Positions 1-5,004 of a stretch of DNA of 5,004 bases are shown here, piece after piece. This stretch comes from an uncultured Oscillibacter sp. (GTDB lineage: Bacteria; Bacillota; Clostridia; Oscillospirales; Oscillospiraceae): contig CAMHDB010000150.1 in NCBI GenBank assembly GCA_946183715.1, positions 1 through 5,004 of the forward strand, given 5' to 3'. The position numbers and the translations under genes were made by a program. The notes under the pieces were generated by a model. It was not told the origin of the DNA. It ran no database searches and worked only from the letters and a program-made list of their open reading frames with translations. Within the stretch, counting starts at the first letter, position 1; each line of letters begins with the position of its first letter.

Positions 1-9
1 ATTTAATAA

Positions 10-50
10 CTTTTAGAAACCTTTTACAAGTTTCTTTTAACTGTTAAAAG
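10..50. promoter_or_regulatory. Candidate operator cluster: CTTTTA repeats and a 17-bp palindrome
   Basis: CTTTTA occurs at 10-15, 21-26 and 34-39 (steps of 11 and 13 bases, near one helical turn), and its inverse TAAAAG at 45-50. The last two form an exact palindrome, CTTTTAAC-T-GTTAAAAG (34-50), with 8-base arms around one central base. A second inverted pair, AGAAAC (15-20) and GTTTCT (30-35), overlaps it. This arrangement suits binding of a dimeric or repeat-binding regulator upstream of the candidate promoters. Neither strand has a T-run directly after the palindrome, so it does not look like a terminator. AT-rich DNA produces such patterns by chance more easily, so the regulatory role is inferred. 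Confidence 0.35.
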
Positions 51-70
51 CCTCCTGAACTGTGCGCTGG

Positions 71-99
71 CTGAAACTTCCTGTGTCGGCGTGTATTAT
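71..99 (+). promoter_or_regulatory. Candidate distal sigma-70 promoter
   Basis: CTGAAA (71-76, 4 of 6 to the -35 consensus) and TATTAT (94-99, 5 of 6 to the -10 consensus) are separated by exactly 17 bases. The -10 lies inside a small inverted repeat, CGGCGT (87-92) / ATGCCG (100-105, one G-T pair), which could serve as an operator. Transcription would start near 105 and give a leader of roughly 100 bases before the first gene. Weaker than the proximal candidate at its -35 box. Confidence 0.3.
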
Positions 100-144
100 A
101 TGCCGATTTCCCTACTATGTCAATATGTTTTTTCGGATTCTCTC

Positions 145-174
145 TTGACAAAACCGACTGTTTGCGTGTAGAGT
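145..174 (+). promoter_or_regulatory. Candidate proximal sigma-70 promoter of the operon
   Basis: A perfect -35 box TTGACA (145-150) is followed after 18 bases by TAGAGT (169-174, 4 of 6 to TATAAT). The predicted start point is near 180-182, leaving a leader of about 27 bases that just includes the ribosome-binding site of gene 1. The consensus -35 and the position immediately before the operon make this the best promoter candidate for all three genes. The poor -10 suggests that an activator may help, but that is inference. Confidence 0.5.
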
Positions 175-192
175 ATCATGGATTGGAATCGG

Positions 193-199
193 AAAGGAG
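193..199 (+). promoter_or_regulatory. Ribosome-binding site that sets the start of gene 1
   Basis: AAAGGAG (193-199) lies 8 bases before the ATG at 208. It falls downstream of the in-frame ATG at 178, so the longer reading would place the ribosome-binding site inside the gene. The ATG at 208 also begins directly with a lipoprotein signal peptide, which agrees with this choice. Confidence 0.85.
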
Positions 200-207
200 A
201 ATCAGCA

Positions 208-2553
208 ATGAAACAGAAACTTTGGGCCTGTCTGCTGTCGTTCATGCTGTTGTCGGGGATTCTGGGCGGCTGTTCGCGGGGCGGCGCGGACGGGGACGCC
301 CTTGTTGACAATCCCCGGAATCAGGACGACATCGGGGAGCGGGAATTGTTAGTCGTCAGCTTCGGCACGAGCTACAACGACGCCCGGCGGTTGTCTATTG
401 GTGGCGTCGAGGACGCGCTGGCGGCGGCGTACCCGGAATGGAGCGTCCGCCGCGCCTTCACAAGTCAGATTGTGCTTGACCACGTACAGGAGCGCGACGG
501 GGTGTCCATGGACAACGTGCGCGACGCGCTCAACCGCGCCGTGGCGAACGGCGTCCGGTCGCTCGTCGTACAGCCTACCCATTTAATGAACGGATTCGAG
601 TATCAGGAACTCGCCGACGAACTCGCAAGCCGCGCGGGGGAGTTCGAGTACGTGGCCATCGGCGCGCCGCTGTTGAGCACCGACGACGATTTCCGGCGCG
701 TGGCCGAGGCGGTCACGGCGTCGGCGGCGGAGTACGGCGGCGGCGACGGCGAAACGGCGTTCTGTTTCATGGGACACGGTACGGAAGCCGCGTCGAACGG
801 CGTCTACGCGAAAATGCAAAGCGTCCTCCCGCAAAACTGCTATGTCGGCACGGTAGAGGCGGAGCCGTCGTTAGAAGACGTACTGTCCGCCGTCCGGGCC
901 GGGGGCTACAAACGGGTCGTGCTACAGCCGTTAATGCTTGTCGCGGGAGACCACGCCCACAACGATATGGCCGGGGACGAACCCGAGAGCTGGAAAAGCG
1001 TGTTTGAAAGCGCGGGCTACGAGACGGTGTGCGTACTGCGCGGGCTGGGCGAACTGGACGCGGTGCAGGAGCTATTCGTAGAGCACGCGCGGGCGGCGAT
1101 GGACGGCGGCGGACTGTCGGCGACGGCGGGCGCGGAGTACGCGTCGGCCCTGCCCGACGGGACTTACCGCGCGCAAGTCGAGAGCGATTCGCCGATGTTC
1201 CGCGTCACGGACTGCACGCTTACGGTATCGGGCGGGACGATGACCGCCGTTATGACGATGGGCGGCACGGGCTACCTGTACGTGTACCCCGGCACGGCGG
1301 CGGACGCCGCGAACGCCCCCGAATCGGACTACATTCCGTTTGTCGAGACGCCCGACGGACTTCATACGTTTACGACACCCGTCGCGGCCCTGAATACGGG
1401 CGTACCCTGCGCGGCGTACAGCAAAAACCGCGCCGAGTGGTACGACAGAACGCTGACGTTCCGCGTCGCCGCGCTTCCGGACGGCGTACAAGCCGACGAA
1501 ACCGCCGCGCCCCCGGACAGTGGCGCGCTTCCGGACACCGTACAGGCCGCCGCGCTTGCGCGGAACAAGTACGCCCAACTCTTTACGATAGCCTGCGACG
1601 ACGCCGGGCGCGCGCTCGTGACGATTGACGGTACCGAACAGTTTCTGATAGTCCCGGAGGGCGCGGAGGCCCCCGAGAACCCCGGCGACATTCCCGTACT
1701 ACAGGCCCCCTTGCGCGGGGTGTACGTGGCGGCCTCGTCGGCTATGGACTTCTTCCGGTGTCTGGACGCCCTCGACGCCGTGCGCTTCACGTCCACCGCC
1801 CCCGAAAACTGGAGTATTCCGGAAATACGCGGCGCCCTCGACGCCGGGGAAATCCTGTACGCCGGTAAATACTCCGCCCCCGATTTTGAATTGCTCCTCT
1901 CCGAACGCTGTACGCTCGCGGTGGAATCCACGATGATTTATCACAGTCCGGACATCCGGGAGCGTCTGGAGGCGCTCGGCGTCCCGGTACTGGTGGAGCG
2001 TTCGAGTTACGAGGCCGACCCGCTCGGGCGTATGGAGTGGGTGAAGCTCTACGGACTGCTCACGGGCCGGGCGGCGGAGGCCGACGCCTTTTTCGACACG
2101 CAAGCCGAACTCGTCGAGCGTATCCGCACAGAAGAGGCCCTCGGAAAGACCGTGGCGTTTTTCTCGCTCAGCCCGAACGGCTACGTAAACGTCGGCAGGC
2201 ACGGCGACTACGTCGCGAAAATGATAGAGTACGCCGGGGGGGAGTACGCCTTCCCGGAGACGGACAGCGACAATCTGCAAATGGAGGCCTTCTACGCGGC
2301 GGCGCGCGACGCCGATATAATCCTCTACGACGGCACGATTGACGGCGGCTTGGAGACATTGGAACAGCTCTATAGCAAAAGTACGCTGTTCCGTGACTTC
2401 GCGGCGGCGCAAAGCGGGAATGTGTGGTGTGTGGAGCGGAATTTCTTTCAGGAACCGACGGCGGCGGGGGGCGTCATCGCGGACTTTCACGCGGTATTCT
2501 CCGGGGCGGCGGACGCCGAAACGCGCCTGACGTATTTGCACCGCGTGTCCTGA
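208..2553 (+). CDS. Lipoprotein: CbiK-type chelatase fused to an ABC-transporter solute-binding domain
   Basis: This 781-residue predicted lipoprotein has three parts. Residues 1-22 are a signal peptide (KQK, hydrophobic core, lipobox LGGC with Cys22 as lipid anchor), so the protein should sit outside the cytoplasmic membrane. Residues about 45-298 match CbiK, the anaerobic sirohydrochlorin cobaltochelatase (about 264 aa): it opens with LLVVSFGTSYND, has RAFTSQ (82-87) and QPTHLMNG (122-129), and keeps the expected metal/catalytic residues His190 (FMGHG), Glu217 (VGTVEAEP) and His249 (AGDHAHNDMAGDE). Residues about 315-425 (DGTY to WYDRTLTF) are a beta-rich domain I cannot name, seen in Bacillota metal-uptake lipoproteins. 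After a linker, residues about 490-775 resemble the FecB/BtuF binding-protein fold, including DPLGRMEWVKLYG (604-616). The permease gene follows after 11 bases. Family knowledge: CbiK inserts cobalt into sirohydrochlorin, and Desulfovibrio vulgaris has a periplasmic CbiK. Substrate and reaction direction here are unknown. The ATG at 208 was preferred to 178 because of its ribosome-binding site and signal peptide. Confidence 0.9.
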   Translation: MKQKLWACLLSFMLLSGILGGCSRGGADGDALVDNPRNQDDIGERELLVVSFGTSYNDARRLSIGGVEDALAAAYPEWSVRRAFTSQIVLDHVQERDGVSMDNVRDALNRAVANGVRSLVVQPTHLMNGFEYQELADELASRAGEFEYVAIGAPLLSTDDDFRRVAEAVTASAAEYGGGDGETAFCFMGHGTEAASNGVYAKMQSVLPQNCYVGTVEAEPSLEDVLSAVRAGGYKRVVLQPLMLVAGDHAHNDMAGDEPESWKSVFESAGYETVCVLRGLGELDAVQELFVEHARAAMDGGGLSATAGAEYASALPDGTYRAQVESDSPMFRVTDCTLTVSGGTMTAVMTMGGTGYLYVYPGTAADAANAPESDYIPFVETPDGLHTFTTPVAALNTGVPCAAYSKNRAEWYDRTLTFRVAALPDGVQADETAAPPDSGALPDTVQAAALARNKYAQLFTIACDDAGRALVTIDGTEQFLIVPEGAEAPENPGDIPVLQAPLRGVYVAASSAMDFFRCLDALDAVRFTSTAPENWSIPEIRGALDAGEILYAGKYSAPDFELLLSERCTLAVESTMIYHSPDIRERLEALGVPVLVERSSYEADPLGRMEWVKLYGLLTGRAAEADAFFDTQAELVERIRTEEALGKTVAFFSLSPNGYVNVGRHGDYVAKMIEYAGGEYAFPETDSDNLQMEAFYAAARDADIILYDGTIDGGLETLEQLYSKSTLFRDFAAAQSGNVWCVERNFFQEPTAAGGVIADFHAVFSGAADAETRLTYLHRVS
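1464..1555 (+). repeat. Imperfect 54-base in-frame duplication in the interdomain linker
   Basis: The segment beginning CTTCCGGAC at 1474 recurs at 1528, exactly 54 bases (18 codons) later, and the protein reads LPDGVQA then LPDTVQA. The stretch is rich in Ala, Pro and Asp and lies between the middle domain and the binding-protein domain. This suggests a flexible linker lengthened by tandem duplication. The boundaries are approximate. Confidence 0.5.
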
Positions 2554-2554
2554 A

Positions 2555-2560
2555 GGGGGA
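2555..2560 (+). promoter_or_regulatory. Ribosome-binding site that sets the GTG start of gene 2
   Basis: GGGGGA (2555-2560) begins just after the stop codon of gene 1 and lies 4 bases before GTG at 2565. In this frame the open reading continues upstream to an ATG at 2424, but that part lies within gene 1 and reads as arginine/glycine-rich shadow sequence. The GTG gives a normal permease N-terminus with a hydrophobic first segment. Confidence 0.75.
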
Positions 2561-2564
2561 AGCC

Positions 2565-3542
2565 GTGCGAAAAACTACGCGCTATTGCCTCTCTTACGCC
2601 CTGTTGCTTGTACTGACTGCCGCACTAATCGTGACTGGCGCAAAAGTCGGGAGCGTTCCGGCGCGGGGCGAACTCTTCGACGCCATTGTACTGCGTATCC
2701 GCCTTCCCCGGACTGTCGCGGCGTGTCTGCTGGGCGGGGCGCTGTCGGTGTCGGGCTTTCTCTTGCAGACGTTTTTCGACAACCCGATTGCGGGGCCGTT
2801 CGTGCTGGGCGTCTCGTCGGGGGCAAAGTTAGCCGTCGCCCTCGCGCTGATTCTCTCCCTCGAACGCGGGCTTGTCCTCAGCAACGCCGCCATGATTCTC
2901 GCGGCGTTCGCGGGCGCGCTACTGTCGATGGGCCTCGTGCTCGCGCTGTCGGGGAGGGTGCGCCGGATGTCGCTGTTGGTCGTCTGCGGCGTCATGATTG
3001 GCTACCTCTGTTCCGCCGTGACGGACTTCGCGGTCACGTTCGCCAGCGACGCCAATATTGTCAACTTACATCACTGGTCGCTGGGGAGCTTCGCCGGAAT
3101 CGGCTGGGACGGCGTCCGCGCCATTGCCCCGACGGTGGCGGCGGGCTTTGCACTGTCCTTCCTGCTCTCGAAACCCATGGAGGCGTACCAACTGGGCGAG
3201 GCCTACGCCCGCAACGCCGGGGTCAATCTGCGCCGCCTGCGGCTGGAATTGATTCTGCTTTCGAGCGCCCTTTCCGGCTGTGTGACGGCGTTCGCGGGGC
3301 CGGTGTCGTTCGTCGGCGTGGCGGTGCCCCACCTAATCCGGCGCCTCTTCTCGACTTCCCGCCCGCTACTGCTGATTCCGGCGTGTTTTCTGGGCGGCGG
3401 GGCGTTCTGCCTGTTCTGCGACTTGATAGCCCGTACCGCCTTCGCGCCCACGGAGTTGAATATCAGTTCCGTAACGGCGGTATTCGGCGCGCCGATAGTC
3501 ATTCACATGATGGCCGCGCGCGGCGCGGGTGGGAGGCGTTGA
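2565..3542 (+). CDS. FecCD/BtuC-family ABC importer permease
   Basis: This 325-residue membrane protein is close to the usual length of FecCD/BtuC permeases (about 320-340 aa), which as homodimers form the channel of type II importers for iron-siderophores, heme, cobalamin and cobinamide. A hydrophobic first helix spans about residues 8-26. The family hallmarks follow: RLPR (46-49), GGALSVSGFLLQ (57-68) leading into DNPIAGPFVLGVSSGA (72-87), the cytoplasmic coupling segment LGEAYARNAGVNLRRLRL (about 210-227) that should contact the ATPase, and GPVSFVGVAVPHLIRR (245-260). Near the C-terminus come DLIART and the end helix GAPIVIHMM. Only one permease gene is present, so a homodimer is expected. 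It starts 11 bases after gene 1 and ends one base before gene 3, so translation is probably coupled. The GTG start is supported by its ribosome-binding site. The family is clear; the transported compound cannot be read from the sequence. Confidence 0.93.
   Translation: MRKTTRYCLSYALLLVLTAALIVTGAKVGSVPARGELFDAIVLRIRLPRTVAACLLGGALSVSGFLLQTFFDNPIAGPFVLGVSSGAKLAVALALILSLERGLVLSNAAMILAAFAGALLSMGLVLALSGRVRRMSLLVVCGVMIGYLCSAVTDFAVTFASDANIVNLHHWSLGSFAGIGWDGVRAIAPTVAAGFALSFLLSKPMEAYQLGEAYARNAGVNLRRLRLELILLSSALSGCVTAFAGPVSFVGVAVPHLIRRLFSTSRPLLLIPACFLGGGAFCLFCDLIARTAFAPTELNISSVTAVFGAPIVIHMMAARGAGGRR
3531..3536 (+). promoter_or_regulatory. Ribosome-binding site that sets the start of gene 3
   Basis: GGGAGG (3531-3536), inside the last codons of the permease gene, lies 7 bases before ATG at 3544. 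This favours 3544 over the in-frame ATG at 3529, which would put the site inside the coding region. The permease stop and this start are one base apart, typical of translational coupling. Confidence 0.8.
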
Positions 3543-3543
3543 C

Positions 3544-4590
3544 ATGGAACAGTACGGCTTACACGCGGAGGCGCTTTCCGCCGGCTACGACGGGCAAGCC
3601 GTCGTCCGCGACTTGTCGCTGTCCGTGCGTCCGGGGGAAATCCTGACGCTCGTCGGGCCCAACGGCGCGGGGAAATCGACCGTACTAAAGACGCTCATCC
3701 GGCAACTGGAGCCTGTGCGCGGCACGGTGTTCGTACACGGCGCGCCCGCGGAGAGTATGAGCGACAACGAACTCGCCCGGGCGCTGTCGATAGTCATGAC
3801 GAGGCACCCCGGCGGGGAGTGGCTGACGGTGGAGGATGTCGTGCGCTCGGGGCGCTACCCGTACACCGGGCGGCTGGGGCTACTCTCGGCGCGTGACCGG
3901 GAGATTGTGGAGGAAGCCATGCGGCGTCTGCGTGTCTCGGAACTGCGGGAGGAGCGTTTCCGGCGTCTCAGCGACGGACAGCGGCAACGGGTCTTACTCT
4001 CGCGGGCGCTGTGTCAGGAGCCGGAGATACTCGTCATGGACGAGCCGACTTCGTTTCTGGACTTGCGCTATCAACTCGAACTCGGGGAACTGCTGCGGGG
4101 TCTGGCGTCGCGGGAGCGCCTCGCGGTGATTCTCTCGACGCACGAACTGGACTTCGCGCGGCGCGTGTCCGACACGGTGGCCTGTATCCGTGGGGGCACC
4201 GCCGACCGTACCGGGCCGCCCGGAATCCTCACGCCGGACTACGTGGAAATTCTGTACGACATCCCGGCGGGCACGCTGTCCGGGGCGGATTCGCACAGCG
4301 TCGCGCGGGAAGGCACACTGTCGCACAGCTTCACGCAAAACCGCGCCTGCGAATACTTCCCGTGTCACGGGGGCGTCGCCGCGCGCGACTTCAACTGCCT
4401 CTTCTGCTACTGCCCCCTCTACACGCTGGGGACGCGTTGCGGCGGAAATTTTTCCTACACGGCGAAAGGCGTCAAGGACTGCTCGAACTGCGCGTACCCG
4501 CACAGGCTGGAGAATTACAAGGCGGTGCTGGCGCGCTTCCCGGAGTTGGCCAAACTCGCGGCCCGTCCACCGTTGTCGGAAACACCGTAA
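3544..4590 (+). CDS. FecE/BtuD-like ABC ATPase with C-terminal eight-cysteine domain
   Basis: This 348-residue cytoplasmic protein should power the permease encoded just before it. Residues about 5-245 are a complete FecE/BtuD-type ATPase: Walker A GPNGAGKST (38-46), signature LSDGQ (142-146, with Asp for the usual second Gly), Walker B ILVMDE (162-167), D-loop SFLD (170-173) and switch His200 (STHE). The ATPase part ends with the familiar ILTPDYVEILYDIP. Residues about 260-339 form an added domain with Cys at 269, 274, 285, 288, 290, 299, 313 and 316 plus His275 and His320. Blocks such as CEYFPCH, FNCLFCYCPLY, CGGNF and KDCSNC match what I recall of the cysteine-rich small domain PF04071, thought to bind metal and often found near cobalamin or cobalt genes. 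That extension makes the protein about 80-90 residues longer than usual for FecE. A role in metal sensing, storage or iron-sulfur chemistry is possible but not shown. No transcription terminator is evident after the stop. Confidence 0.93.
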   Translation: MEQYGLHAEALSAGYDGQAVVRDLSLSVRPGEILTLVGPNGAGKSTVLKTLIRQLEPVRGTVFVHGAPAESMSDNELARALSIVMTRHPGGEWLTVEDVVRSGRYPYTGRLGLLSARDREIVEEAMRRLRVSELREERFRRLSDGQRQRVLLSRALCQEPEILVMDEPTSFLDLRYQLELGELLRGLASRERLAVILSTHELDFARRVSDTVACIRGGTADRTGPPGILTPDYVEILYDIPAGTLSGADSHSVAREGTLSHSFTQNRACEYFPCHGGVAARDFNCLFCYCPLYTLGTRCGGNFSYTAKGVKDCSNCAYPHRLENYKAVLARFPELAKLAARPPLSETP

Positions 4591-4621
4591 AAGGAAAATC
4601 CGACGCTACAAAATACTATAC

Positions 4622-4900
4622 ACACCAGTTTCCAACTTTTCTGGATAGGCCTCCAGTAAAAAGTTCGACCTGTGCGGTGAAGATAGCGGCGGTCAGACAA
4701 GGCGAACTTGCCTGTTTTCAAAGCGTTTCCTGTCGTAAAGCGTCGGAAATGGTCGTTTTGTTTCCCTGTGTTCTCCCGTGAAGCGGGAAACGGCTTTCCG
4801 CCTTGCGTTTGAATCGCCTGCGAAGCAACGGAGTGACAGTCACAGACGGTCAAATAAGGTTCTTTTCACCGCACAGGTCGAAAAACTTGGAAACTGGTGT
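4622..4900. repeat. 279-base MITE-like or structured element with composite inverted ends
   Basis: The outer ends ACACCAGTTTCCAA (4622-4635) and TTGGAAACTGGTGT (4887-4900) are exact reverse complements over 14 bases. Inside them TTCGACCTGTGCGGTGAA (4664-4681) and TTCACCGCACAGGTCGAA (4865-4882) are exact over 18 bases. Between the two paired blocks the left side has 28 bases that form their own hairpin and the right side only four (4883-4886). As single-stranded RNA or DNA the whole would close into a long stem with a three-way junction around about 180 inner bases. No transposase is encoded, and I see no clear target-site duplication. It could be a MITE, a dispersed REP-like repeat or a structured non-coding RNA; the sequence alone does not decide. 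Confidence 0.7.
4634..4665. repeat. Hairpin present only in the left arm of the element
   Basis: AACTTTT-CTGGA (4634-4645) pairs with TCCAG-(TA)-AAAAGTT (4652-4665), giving 12 base pairs with a two-base bulge and a six-base loop. The reverse complement of the right arm lacks this insert and runs directly from the outer into the inner block. Neither strand has a T-run after a GC-rich stem, so it is not a convincing terminator, although it lies where one for the operon would be expected. Confidence 0.6.
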
Positions 4901-4902
4901 AA

Positions 4903-4931
4903 TTGATTTTGATAAAAACGGGTAATATAAG
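4903..4931 (+). promoter_or_regulatory. Candidate promoter reading out of the window to the right
   Basis: TTGATT (4903-4908, 4 of 6 to the -35 consensus) and TATAAG (4926-4931, 5 of 6 to the -10 consensus) have an ideal 17-base spacer. They lie in the AT-rich gap between the inverted-repeat element and the next terminal motif. Transcription would start near 4938 and run through the motif at 4950. The target lies beyond 5004 and cannot be seen. Confidence 0.4.
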
Positions 4932-4949
4932 TGGAATTTTGCAAATTAC

Positions 4950-4963
4950 CACCAGTTTCCAAG
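4950..4963 (+). repeat. Third copy of the element's terminal motif
   Basis: CACCAGTTTCCAAG (4950-4963) matches the left end of the element (4623-4636) in 13 of 14 bases, and matches the reverse complement of the right end (4886-4899) in all 14, in the same orientation as the left end. It may be the left end of a second element that continues beyond the window, or a separate protein- or RNA-recognition site. Similarity to the first left arm fades quickly after the motif. Confidence 0.6.
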
Positions 4964-5004
4964 ATTTAGGACGCCTTGAGGAAAGCGAAAGTCAGAGATT
5001 GCAA

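Larger units (their letters stand above)
1..207. other. AT-rich regulatory region upstream of the operon
   Basis: No gene is visible here. The stretch is clearly richer in A+T than the genes that follow. It holds three direct CTTTTA hexamers plus one inverted copy (10-50), a small inverted repeat around 87-105, two candidate sigma-70 promoters (71-99 and 145-174) and the ribosome-binding site of the first gene. I looked for a cobalamin riboswitch, because the operon encodes a CbiK domain, and found no B12-box-like sequence. The leader predicted from the nearer promoter is only about 25-30 bases, too short for one. Confidence 0.6.
4591..5004. other. Gene-free repeat-rich region after the operon
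   Basis: No believable protein gene is present. Open frames here are short, lack ribosome-binding sites and cross the repeats. Base composition is visibly more AT-rich than in the genes. The region contains the inverted-repeat element 4622-4900, a candidate promoter at 4903-4931 and a further copy of the terminal motif at 4950-4963. GTTTCC or its complement occurs six times (4628, 4725, 4760, 4786, 4889 and 4955), three of them in the terminal motifs. No standard rho-independent terminator (GC-rich stem followed by T-run) was found after gene 3. Confidence 0.6.

Noticed and set aside
34..50. Palindrome as a rho-independent terminator of an upstream gene
   Set aside because: The stem is AT-rich with almost no loop, and neither strand has a T-run directly after it.
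1..207. Cobalamin riboswitch expected from the CbiK context
   Set aside because: No B12-box-like sequence is visible, and the leader from either promoter candidate is too short (about 27 or 100 bases) for the usual fold of roughly 200 bases.
178..207. Upstream ATG at 178 as start of gene 1
   Set aside because: It would place the good ribosome-binding site inside the gene, put charged residues ahead of the lipoprotein signal peptide and nearly coincide with the predicted transcription start.
1699..2541. Long minus-strand open frame (280 codons) opposite gene 1
   Set aside because: It lies opposite a well-supported binding-protein domain in GC-rich DNA, has arginine/valine-rich low-information protein sequence and resembles no family I know.
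2585..3646. 353-codon + strand frame overlapping the permease
   Set aside because: Its arginine- and proline-rich translation is the out-of-frame shadow of the permease, which has all the FecCD hallmarks.
3967..3981. LSDGQ in place of LSGGQ as a sign of an inactive ATPase
   Set aside because: Single substitutions at this position are common in active FecE/BtuD-like ATPases, and the Walker A, Walker B, D-loop and switch histidine are all intact.
4515..4853. 112-codon minus-strand frame across the end of gene 3 and the repeat element
   Set aside because: It has no ribosome-binding site, runs through the inverted-repeat arm and hairpin into the back of the ATPase gene, and shows no recognisable domain.
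4622..4900. Retron-like non-coding RNA because of the paired outer ends
   Set aside because: No reverse transcriptase gene is in the window and no specific msr/msd feature could be pointed out; only the inverted ends are suggestive.
4622..4963. CRISPR array from three repeated motif copies
   Set aside because: One copy is inverted and the spacing is irregular (about 260 and 60 bases), unlike the uniform direct repeats and spacers of an array.

Overview
The window holds one compact three-gene operon on the + strand (208-4590), flanked by an AT-richer regulatory region on the left (1-207) and a 414-base gene-free region on the right (4591-5004) built from inverted repeats. The genes are GC-rich and closely packed. 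The organism is most likely an anaerobic bacterium from a Bacillota/Negativicutes, Synergistota or similar lineage. This rests on the lipoprotein-type extracytoplasmic CbiK domain, the solute-binding-protein style and the small cysteine-rich domain, all of which I associate with anaerobes. It is an inference; nothing in the window fixes the taxon.

Region by region: 1-207 carries a cluster of CTTTTA repeats and palindromes, two candidate sigma-70 promoters and a strong ribosome-binding site. Gene 1 (208-2553, 781 aa) is a predicted lipoprotein that joins a CbiK-type sirohydrochlorin cobaltochelatase domain, an unnamed beta-rich middle domain and a periplasmic-binding-protein (FecB/BtuF-like) domain. 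Gene 2 (2565-3542, 325 aa) is a FecCD/BtuC-family permease. Gene 3 (3544-4590, 348 aa) is a FecE/BtuD-like ABC ATPase carrying an eight-cysteine metal-binding-type domain (PF04071-like) at its C-terminus. Gaps of 11 and 1 bases imply one transcript and coupled translation.

Together the three genes supply binding protein, permease and ATPase, the minimal set for a type II ABC importer of an iron chelate, heme, corrinoid or other metal-tetrapyrrole. Two additions make it unusual: a chelatase covalently joined to the receptor outside the membrane, and a putative metal-binding domain joined to the ATPase inside. My working hypothesis is an importer that inserts or removes a metal (cobalt or iron) in a tetrapyrrole at the cell surface and handles the metal or product on the cytoplasmic side. 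The domain identities are well supported; the substrate and the direction of the chelatase reaction are not shown by the sequence.

The right-hand region contains a 279-base element (4622-4900) with composite inverted ends of 14 + 18 exact base pairs, an extra hairpin in the left arm only, and a third copy of the terminal motif at 4950-4963 just after a plausible outward promoter. It looks like a MITE-like or structured-RNA repeat; no protein gene is visible in it.
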